Shown: piece by piece, positions 55,950-64,000 of the stretch
How the letters are laid out: each line of letters opens with the position of its first letter
Position numbering within the stretch: position 1 is the first letter of the stretch
DNA from: Aureobasidium sp. EXF-3400
Lineage: Eukaryota > Ascomycota > Dothideomycetes > Dothideales > Saccotheciaceae
Direction: 5' to 3'
Assembly: GCA_024195585.1 (NCBI GenBank)
Contig: SWBL01000090.1
Coordinates: forward strand, 62,001-126,000
DNA: 64,000 nt
Made by a program: the position numbers and the translations under genes
Notes under the pieces: model-generated
Told to the model about the DNA's origin: nothing
Database searches by the model: none
What the model saw: only the letters and a program-made list of their open reading frames with translations

Positions 55950-58120
55950 TTAGATGGCCATCAAGTCCAAGTCGAATTGATTTCTTGTTGGCTTCCCAAT
56001 TTCATATGCCAAAATGGACAGGTCCTGGTAATGAACGAGTAGACGCCATCTTTTGAGACCATCTTCAACATGCTCAGTTCCCTGCACAGGTCCCACGGCG
56101 ATACCGTGGATTCCAGCTTTTGGCCGGTGGCCAGCTTCTTCCTGGCTGGGCAGAGGTAGGATGTGATCTACTCTGTAACCATAGATGCGTTTTTCCATTC
56201 GTGCTTTGTCAAGCGGTGCTTGGTTGACTTCGACCCGTTCATAGTCAAGCATTCGAGCGACAGTTTGTGTAAGAGACAAAATGGCAACGCGACCTTTTTG
56301 TGTCGCAATGATCACAACTCCTAGACTCGGAATCTGTGCGTACATGTTGATGCGGCCGAACTTGCCGGATCCGGTTTCAAAAGCCACAGGCACTTGTTGT
56401 TCAAATAGACGTCTTGTAGAAGGCATAGGTAAGTGATCCCAGGCCTTGCTGTTCGGTGCTGGTTGATAGAGGTAGATGTCCTTGAACGAGAGCTGTAGTA
56501 TTGGACACGGAAGGTCGCCACACATACTGTCACCACGTCTGAACCGAGCTCCAGGTCTATGGTTTGAGGTTAGAAATGATAATTTCTGAAAGTTGAACGC
56601 AAACTTACTTTGGTTTCTCGATCTGGCAGATGGTTCCATCTCGCCTCGTGAACGCCACATGTGTGTCCTCAGCAGAATCGTAGCCATTCTCGTAACTGTC
56701 GTCGCTGTCCCACGGGTCGTTCTCCTCGTTGCTCTCTTCTGTTTCTTCTTCTTCTTCCTCTTCCTCTTCTTCTTCCTCTTCCTCTTCTTGTCCCTCTTCT
56801 TCGCTACTTCTGTCGGCATCTGTGTTGGTCCGCCTAACAGAATGTCTACCCGAAGATTCATGGTTTCTGTGCCGTGGTAGTTCTAGAGGATAGGCAAAAT
56901 TGCCGTTGCTCACCTCGACCGGACGTCCCACATCTTTGAAAGGACGACGGACGTGATGAATACAGTCCACCGTCTTTCCTAGATCCCAAATGGCATTGTC
57001 TTTCTCTTTCTCTAAGTCTAAGCCAGCCTGATTCAAAGGAACACCCAAAGCTTCCTCGATCGTGGTCGTGGTCCGAAAAGAAAGTGGATCCAGGAACAAC
57101 AGACCCCAGACTCCGTTACGATCATCGAACCTATCTCTGGGTACCTGAAAGACAGGAGGACTAAGAGCGGTATTGACGAGTTGATTCAACTGCAGGCTGT
57201 GTACGTCCCACGCGGCGACTTGTCCGAGAAGATCCGCTGTCAACAGCCATCTACCGGCAGGATCGTGGCCAGTGTTACAGAAGCAAATATCCGGCAAGTT
57301 GTGTGTTCCTCCCGAATGAGCCAATATACGCACATCGTTCCGGTGTCTGTCATTTGGCGGAACCACTCCGCTCATGCCGTAATAATAGACCTCGTCTTCG
57401 TCGGAAATCTCACCATCGTCATCTGGGTCACCATCGGTAAGGGCAAAGGTGAAGACTGTGGTGGCATGTGTGTTGGCGCTCACAGCAATCATGCGAGCCG
57501 TGCTGTGTATAGCCAATCCCCAGGCACTCAATCCCACACTCCTGTGAAAGAACGGCTTGATGTCGGTAGACAAGATGCCAAGAGTGCTATCATAGTAGGC
57601 TCGCTTCTCAATGGCGCTGTGTATATGCCGTGTGTAGTATGCCTCAACGTCGCCATCATCTCTAACAAGAGCAACCACTTCTTCATTGCCTAGTGACTGC
57701 ACCAGTAGTTTGTTAATAGCGCGAGTGCCGTAACCTGCGTAGCGTCCATAAAGTCTTTGTTCTTCGGGAGTTTTTGGTTTTGGATCTGTGTGTATTATCA
57801 AAAGTGGTTCCTGCTCAATTCTCTGAGATGGGAATTGTGGCTCATAGACGTAGATGTTGTCAACATAGGCAACAAAGTAGAGGTTGTAGACATGAGAAAG
57901 ACCGGTCTGGTCCATTCATGAGCGATAAGTCTTGTCGTATCCTGGTCATATTACGCACCGCGTTGCATGGGACCTTGAATGATCCCGATGATAGCTCGGA
58001 GCATGCTGGCACTTTGTCATCACGCCTTCTGTTGTGCGGAAATCGATCTTTGAAGAATTGCGCCCCTGTGACAGCGAGGCTGACCTCCTTGAACGGTCGT
58101 TTACCTTGATCTTGCGACAT
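55950..58120 (-). CDS. CRT10: CRT10-like regulator, 688 aa
   Basis: CRT10 is a WD-repeat-like protein that in yeast influences ribonucleotide-reductase gene expression. Three exons (58120..57959, 57906..56609, 56556..55950) give 688 residues. The joined sequence reads SFKVPCNATGLSHVYNLYFVA, then YVDNIYVYEPQFPSQ, INKLLVQSLGNEEVVALVRD, SVGLSAWGLAIHSTARMIAV, WLLTADLLGQVAAWDVHSLQ and, in exon 3, FGRINMYAQIPSLGVVIIAT. These fit the CRT10 family, including the beta-propeller-like strands. A polyglutamate run (about 56740-56800) and an acidic linker separate two halves. A 39-nt in-frame stretch after codon 5 also has GTAAAC and ACAG ends and might be a third intron. The gene is divergent from the orphan 184-aa gene. 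Confidence 0.82.
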
Positions 58121-59697
58121 GTTGATTTAGTTAATCAATACAGCGCGCCATGAACCAAAGAATGAGGATCGATTTAAGCGCCGAGCTGGCGAATAAATTT
58201 AAAGCAGGTGATATGATTTGGCGGCAGTGTGCCTGTGAGCGAATGTAAAGCCTGACACTAGTCGAGCAGGTCGTCTCTAGTCTGTCTCGCTCGCACTGTT
58301 ACCACAATGACATGTCGCTGGCCCTCTCTGCTGATGACAGTCGTCGCGTCGATGACTGCTCGAGATTTCGCGGATGGCTGTTGCTGACACAGGTTGGTTG
58401 CTGTTGGCAACATCAGCAGGCAGGGGTGTTAGTGACGCCCAGCGCGGTAAAGCATCATCATTCCCATCCATCTTATCAACATGGCATGGTTGCATGCTGT
58501 GCCCCACCACGCTATACATCACGTTCGCTACAGGACTGTATTATTCCAGTCATAGCCAATAGGCCACCTCTCGGACTTCCAGCGCCAGGGTTAAGCCACA
58601 AAGCTACGACCCCCTTGCAAGTCATCGATATCGCTGCTTGCAGATTCTCACTCAGATTGGCTGATTCGCTACACACAATCAGGCACCTTCAACGCTTCGT
58701 CCCATTGTGCATGTAGCCGCACTTGGCTGCTTTGATGCTGCAGCGAGTTTGCCACCATCTTCTCGCAGCGACGTAAGTGGTTCGAAGGATCGACCATATC
58801 GTACAACATGAGTTATACTGTAGCTTCCTCACCGGCCTCGAACTCCGCCAAAGCTAGGTGGATCGTCCCTCTATCGGAGTCGGACCCGGCCTACCTTGTG
58901 CATACTCGATATGTTGTGTGGAATGTTACGGCTCATGTCTACGAGTCTGATAGATAATCCATCCTTTCAGAGGCACAGAGCTCGTCATCGTACATGCATC
59001 GCGATTACTCCTGGTGCCATCGCTTGCTTGTCTGGTCGTCGGCAGATCGGATCAACTCTGGTAGCATGGCGTCCGATTACGTTCTCACTTTGTGACATGT
59101 TGAAAAAATACACTCGCTAACCTACATGTACTTTGGCCCCATGCGTCTACCGAGTAAGATCAGGCCATTCCTTCCGAGCAACTAGAGCATCAGGTATATC
59201 TTCACGTAGAGTAATTCTCTAACTTAACATAGACATGATCGTAATACTGCATCTTATTCGCGAGGCCCGGGATCTCTGCTTCTGCTTGCTCCCTAGCCTG
59301 TAGAGAAGCATAGTCGACCGACCATCATCTCGTCTCAGCCACACTTGCCGGATCTCCAACTGTCAACCACCAAAGACCGCAAGCGAGCGATGTAGGTTGT
59401 CTGTTGACGATGCATTCGACGCATGAATCATTGCCCGAGCAGAGTTTCCCAGCCGGCCTAGCAATATCACGAGCCGTTATGCTACTTTGCGAGCATGTGG
59501 ATGGTGTCGAGGCTCTGTCCGAGTTCTAACTTATAAGTCCATCGAAACCTCCACTTGTCAGTCTCTCTGTGCTCTTCGCAATACTATACAGTTCAAGATC
59601 GAAACTCTATCTCGTTCTGATGAGATAACGTTGAACCTTCTCCAAGCCTCAATGATCCTGACTTGTCACCATCGCCCTGCCGATTCTAGTCACAACC
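58121..59697. other. Gene-free spacer of about 1.6 kb
   Basis: Upstream of CRT10 and of the orphan gene. Frames of 60-134 codons lack motifs and family similarity. AT-rich patches near 58185-58205 may be promoter elements of CRT10. Nothing else supported. Confidence 0.4.
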
Positions 59698-60252
59698 ATG
59701 ACTGACATCAAACCAATATCGACGTGCACAACTGTCGAGAGCCATCCTTCCAACGTCCGCTTCATTCAATCTTCTTCGTCCAGCCTACACACTCTCAACA
59801 CCCTTCCAACGGACCAAATCATTGTTCTGTTCACACCAGCAATTCCTTCAACTGATGGTCAAGAAGACCCTTTCGAATGCTTGGGCCGCTCTCTCAGCAA
59901 GCGACACTCCCGCATTCGACATGTACCATTTGTTGCAAAAGTCGGTCTGACAGACCTCCATGTTGCGTGGATACGAAAAGCGGGAGCTATCGTCGTTGTC
60001 AATTGCGACCCGACTCTATTGATCGACACCAAAACTAACAACAATATGCCTTGTCAGGCCAAGTTCGCCACTCAAGCAGCGAATATGCTGCACAATGTTC
60101 GTGGCGGGTCGCAAGTGCCGCTATCCGGTGTCTACATTAGCCCTTGCTCTGCATCACCAACAGGTACAAGTGGCTACGACAATGTGGTCGTGTGCTCTTC
60201 TTACTCGGAGGCGATAATGGAGAAAGCCGCATCTATGTTGATGTGCCAATAA
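59698..60252 (+). CDS. Hypothetical protein, 184 aa
   Basis: A single exon with a good ATG and no internal stop for 184 codons. The sequence looks like a soluble protein: IIVLFTPAIPSTDGQEDPFE, then CLGRSLSKRHSRIRHVPFVA, KVGLTDLHVAWIRKAGAIVV and VNCDPTLLIDT, and a C-terminal ASPTGTSGYDNVVVCSSYSE part. Alternating hydrophobic strands and helices suggest a small alpha/beta fold. It has no signal peptide or membrane segment. I do not recognise the family; it may be lineage-specific. It lies in an isolated position with 1.5 kb of gene-free DNA on each side. Confidence 0.55.
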   Translation: MTDIKPISTCTTVESHPSNVRFIQSSSSSLHTLNTLPTDQIIVLFTPAIPSTDGQEDPFECLGRSLSKRHSRIRHVPFVAKVGLTDLHVAWIRKAGAIVVVNCDPTLLIDTKTNNNMPCQAKFATQAANMLHNVRGGSQVPLSGVYISPCSASPTGTSGYDNVVVCSSYSEAIMEKAASMLMCQ

Positions 60253-61734
60253 CTGCTCGGGGCCCGGAGACATGGTCAAGATGTGCTTAAGAGCTGCGAC
60301 TTCGCCATCGGAAGCTCATCACGAATGTCTGATTGGTGGAGCAAGATGGAGCGCCTGTGTTGAGGTTGCAACATCACGTAATGGTTATGTACAGGGGCTT
60401 TCGTATTAGGGATAGTGGTCAACTGCTAAACATGCCATTGTTGTTGGGTTGACAGAATGCCATGGTCTATCTGCATCTCGAGGTCTATCCTATCTGTGTG
60501 TGGATCAGCGTTAGCTACTACTTGATGAACTTAGCAGAATGTCATTCCGTGAAGTTTTCTTATTCGATTCAGTCGTCGCAAACTTTTTCCTGCTGTATAT
60601 ATGCAGGATGGCTCGCAGTAGCTGCAGAATTGGGTAAATCTAGACTCATCCATGCCATTCTCTCATGCGAACCCCTCCTTGGCCTCGACGAATTTCATGC
60701 CGATCCAGAGATCGATGACAAGCAAGGGGCCTTCCCGAAGAAGCATGCAGACATGCGCATATGCGGGTCTGTCGAAGTGCATGTCCGATGCAAGCCAACG
60801 AATGCAACATGCGTATCAAATTGGCAAGCACAGACGAGCGAAGAGAAAAAGACGTCCACGGCACCCTAACCGCCGCCGAGGAGAAGGTATAGCAGAGATC
60901 AACATCAACGCCTCTTTAGTTCTTCATTTCGAAGAATTAAATCGCGCGCAAGCTTGGTATCCGTGAATGTCATCTGTTCATATGCGATCGATTGCGAGTC
61001 ATGGCATGCACGGCAGACCCGCTCGTTGCTTTCCAGCAAGTCCAGCCAAGGAGAGACGCGAAGACAAATTCTTGAGAGGTTCGTTCGTCGAGCGATTGTG
61101 AAGAGCTGCAGGCCTTGCAAAGAAAGAAAACATGCAGGCGCGTGAGTAATCGACTGTGGTGAAGGATCACCACTCACTCTCTTACAACGGGGTTGCAACA
61201 CCTCCGGTGACCAGACCGTATCCCCGAACGACGCTAATCATTGCGCTTGACCGGCTGACTATAATTACCCGTCAGTATTGTAATCACCCTGTCGTGGTTC
61301 ACGGGGTCTTGTCTCAGGTGATTGCATGGGGCGGCACCATCCTATCATACTCTGCATGCGTTGTACTTGGTTCGATAAGTGTTTTCAAGCGAAACCCTTG
61401 TTCAGGTTGCTGTACGTTTTGGCTTGGTGTACCAGGATGCTGTATATTTCGTGGCGCTCTACGTGTAGCTTCTAAACCGCCTCAATATCTATTCATGACG
61501 TCGCAAATTGCAGACTCCCTCGGGCCTAGACATCATCTAGCACGCCGTGACCTTTCAGTCGGTATTTGGGCTCGCTGCGTGACGTCGAAGCCCGGCCCTG
61601 ATGGGGGCGCGAAGACGAGTGGTACGTTGTTTGATGCGAGAACAAGGGACGTGCTGAATGAGCTGGCTGAGACAGTGCCTCATAGGGTTGATTAGGTGGC
61701 CTGGCAGTAGGGGAGAATGCTAAAGGCTGAAGAC
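60253..61734. other. Gene-free spacer of about 1.5 kb
   Basis: Open frames up to 179 codons (61156-61695) with no recognisable motif; part of that one overlaps the 3' flank of the LOG-family gene. I see no RNA gene or repeat. Confidence 0.4.
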
Positions 61735-62498
61735 TCATTTCTGGTCCCAGTTTAGTTTCATCCTCCCCTCTGTGTTCTGGTAGTTTTTCAACTCTTGCAC
61801 ACATTGCTCACCAGTCTTGGCCTCAATCATGATGCTGGAGTTGTTGTTGGCGATGAAGCCGCTCTTGACGGCAGTGCGGACCCATTGCAGCAGGCCGTCG
61901 TAATAGCCCTCAACGTTGAATATGACAACACCGCGGGCGTGGATGCCCAGCTGGTTCCAAGTGGTGACCTCCATAAGCTCTTCCATGGTTCCGTAACCAC
62001 CGCTCAAAGCGACGAAGCCGCCGCCGTTGCCGCCGTCGATAACCTCGCGGGCCATGGCTTGCTTGCGCGAGTGCATGTCTGCGACTACAGTGGTTCGGCC
62101 AAAGGTTGACTCGTCGATAACAGAGTCCAGAGGAGCGCCTTCCTTGTAGTCGCGTTCGTATTTCACCAGAGCTTCGGGGATAATGCCGTGGACGGCGTCG
62201 GGACCAGCCAAGGAGACGAGGGTCTTTGCGACCTCGCCCATGATGCCAACCGTGCCACCGCCGTAGACTAGCTTCATGTTGTTTTGGTGGAGAGCGTTTG
62301 CCAGTTCGCGGGCGGCAGCAAGGTGAGCGGGGGAGTTGCCGCCAGAGGCACCACAGCTGTACAGAGTGTGTCAGGCATGGCTCTAGAGTGCAGGGAAGAC
62401 ATGACATACAAGACGCAGGCAACTGGCTTGTTTGAAGCGGCGGACGAGGGGGTTATTGCCTGTCCTGCCTTGGGTTCCATTTTGGCGTTGATTGCCAT
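61735..62498 (-). CDS. LOG-family phosphoribohydrolase-like protein, 236 aa
   Basis: LOG (lysine-decarboxylase-fold) proteins release cytokinin bases from nucleoside 5'-monophosphates; fungal members may act on AMP-like nucleotides. Two exons, 62498..62410 and 62356..61735, give 236 residues. Landmarks are PVACVFCGASGGNSPAHL, the Rossmann loop MKLVYGGGTVGIMGEVAKTL, FGRTTVVADMHSRKQAMARE, and FVALSGGYGTMEELMEVTTW, the active-site segment. The Pro of the usual PGGxGT is Ser here; I believe this occurs in other fungal members. LGIHARGVVIFNVEGYYDGL completes the fold. The intron splits the Phe codon of VFCGAS. It is divergent from the Rab gene. Confidence 0.87.
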
Positions 62499-63037
62499 GT
62501 TGCTGCTATGAGGGGGTGCGGATGCGGATGCGGGTGTGGGTGTAGATGAGTGGTGTATGAGAGAGAAGAGTCAAGGAGGACAGAGTGGATGACAAGTCGA
62601 TGTTGAGGCTAGGACTACCTAACTACAGTATTGGACATTAGCACATGTTTACGATCATTGGCGCATGGTCATTCGGCCCCGGCTTCTCAACGGTCGAAGC
62701 ATCAGGGAATGAGATAAGGTGCCAGTGCCATGCTCTTCAGCGCTCGAGATAGCTGGAACTCGATGACAGAGATTAAGACTGGCGGACGGATGTGGTGCAC
62801 ATAGTCAGAAAATGTCACAATCACGCGAGATGAGAAGGTAATGCAATGCCAACTGGAAAGTACCTAGAGTAGTAGCAAATGGGCCTTCAAGGGTCATGAC
62901 GACTGGGCTGACGCACAGGACAAGGGCTTCTCCGGATCTGCGGAGTCGCCCGCCGCAGGAACGACCGACATGTTTGATTGTTGCGCTTTCTCCATTCGGC
63001 CTGATCACTCCCATCACGCTGTAGCACATCTCGACCA
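62499..63037. other. Divergent promoter between LOG-family and Rab genes
   Basis: A 540-bp spacer with a GT-rich stretch (62520-62545) near the LOG gene. Nothing else. Confidence 0.4.
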
Positions 63038-63893
63038 TGGCCCAGACTTGGGACTATATTGCCAAAATCGTCTCGCTCGGCGATTCTGGCTGTGGAAAGT
63101 CCAGTGTACGTCGTCGTCCATCGTCCCATTCCCATGCCCAGCACTAATCCGGCCTCGCCCTTCACAGCTCACCATAAGACTGTGCGAAGGTCGCTTCTCT
63201 CCTCACCACGATGTGACCATCGGTGTCGAGTTTGGCAGCCGCATTGTACCTGTTGGCCCGCCCGCGTCCTTAGCCCTCAATGTAAATAACCCTTCCGCCC
63301 ATGCCACTCCCGCCGACACTCCATCCAACACCGATGCCCAAACCCAAAAGCACATGAAGCTATCACTATGGGATACTGCTGGTCAAGAGACATACAAATC
63401 AATCACGCGATCCTACTTCAGAGGTGCTAGTGGTGCTTTGCTGGTATTCGACATCACTCGCCGCGCAACCTTTGACTCTGTGACGGCCTGGTTGAACGAT
63501 CTTCGCCAGATAGCAGAGGAGAACATTATCGTAGTCCTCGTCGGCAACAAGAGCGATCTCGCTCCCGCAACTTCCCTTTCCGACCCTAGCTCTTCCGAGA
63601 ACAAACGTCAAGTCACTCAGGAAGAGGCCGAGGCATGGTGCAAAGAGAACAAAGTCATGCAATACGTCGAGACTTCGGCCAAGAGTGGCGAAAATGTCGA
63701 GAGAGCCTTCCGTGAGGTTGCTGAGAGGATATATCAGAATATTGAAGCCGGCAAATACGACTTGAATGACAGACGCTCCGGCGTCAAAGGTCCTGGTGCA
63801 TCTTCTGGCGCCAACACTGCGAGAACCATCAATTTGGCTATGAACGATGCTGCTTCCGTACAAAAACGTGCCAAGCAGGGTGCATGTTGCTGA
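63038..63893 (+). CDS. Rab4-like small GTPase with a 30-residue insert, 264 aa
   Basis: Rab GTPases direct vesicle traffic; Rab4-type proteins act in endosomal recycling. Two exons, 63038..63106 and 63168..63893, give 264 residues. MAQTWDYIAKIVSLGDSGCG with GKSS is the P-loop; TIGVEFGSRIVPVG is the effector region, resembling Rab4 (MAQT...GVEFGS); LWDTAGQETYKSITRSYFRG is switch II; VVLVGNKSDL and VETSAKSGENVERAF are the NKxD and SAK motifs. The C-terminus QKRAKQGACC ends in a double cysteine for geranylgeranylation. Between the effector loop and switch II is a Pro/Ala/Asn-rich insert of about 30 residues (about 63265-63350). A GTAAAT donor and AAG acceptor define an in-frame 69-nt candidate intron (63282..63350) covering most of it. 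Confidence 0.88.
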
Positions 63894-64000
63894 TAATCTT
63901 GTACTTTTGGCGTTTTGAGGGCTCAATACCACGAAGCATAGCGGGCGTTAAAGGCATGACCCAGGAGGTCTCTGGATATTCTTGCACAAATGGTCAGCGT

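Noticed and set aside
61156..61695. 179-codon frame upstream of the LOG gene 3' end
   Set aside because: No recognisable domain; composition is irregular and it overlaps the 3' flank of the LOG-family gene.
63399..63932. 177-codon frame opposite the Rab gene
   Set aside because: Antisense shadow of the Rab coding exon.

Overview
The window is nuclear DNA of a filamentous ascomycete (Pezizomycotina). The evidence is the many short spliceosomal introns of about 47-62 nt (GTAAGT-like donors, CTAAC-like branch sites, CAG or TAG acceptors), tRNA genes with short introns, and fungal families such as MDM34 (ERMES), LOC1, CRT10, MAU2, EHT1/YheT-type hydrolases, fungal transcription factors and GLEYA adhesins. 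A dothideomycete is my best guess, but the class is not proved. Exon joins were made by eye and checked only for frame, splice dinucleotides and family similarity.

Layout. 1-2.9 kb: decayed coding relics, including a C48 (Ulp1-like) cysteine peptidase. 2.9-12.3 kb: inositol-pentakisphosphate 2-kinase, HAD phosphatase, a small acidic protein, dUTPase, pyridoxal kinase, PCNA and EMC6. 12.9-21.2 kb: MDM34, ECM15/UPF0045, a C2H2 plus fungal_trans regulator, a RidA-family protein and TFIIS. 21.6-36 kb (very gene dense): NmrA-like reductase, a conserved unknown, tRNA-Thr, EMC7, proteasome alpha subunit PRE5, VPS55, cohesin loader MAU2, an EHT1-like acyltransferase/esterase, LOC1, VPS68 and RNase H1. 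36-46.4 kb: a glutathione transferase, a cell-surface GH16-like/GLEYA protein, tRNA-Ile with an inverted truncated copy, a Zn2Cys6 regulator and an OPT transporter. 46.4-51.4 kb: a 5-kb stretch with no recognisable gene. 51.4-64 kb: a Gln/Pro-rich protein, a mitochondrial GGQ release-factor-like protein, a small serine palmitoyltransferase-subunit-like protein, CRT10, an orphan 184-aa gene, a LOG-family protein and a Rab4-like GTPase.

Most genes are housekeeping and alternate in strand, giving many short divergent promoters. Several encode partners in one process: EMC6 and EMC7 (ER membrane complex), VPS55 and VPS68 (one endosomal complex, about 6.8 kb apart), and PCNA, dUTPase and MAU2 (S-phase functions, each with MCB-like ACGCGT-type sites in its upstream region). 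I found no secondary-metabolite cluster, intact transposon, CRISPR array or clear new multi-gene system. The most unusual items are the inverted tRNA-Ile duplication, the GH16-like adhesin that lacks its acid/base residue, the small SPT-subunit candidate, the start codon of PCNA split by an intron, an 11-nt microexon, and a possible in-frame 69-nt intron in the Rab gene.
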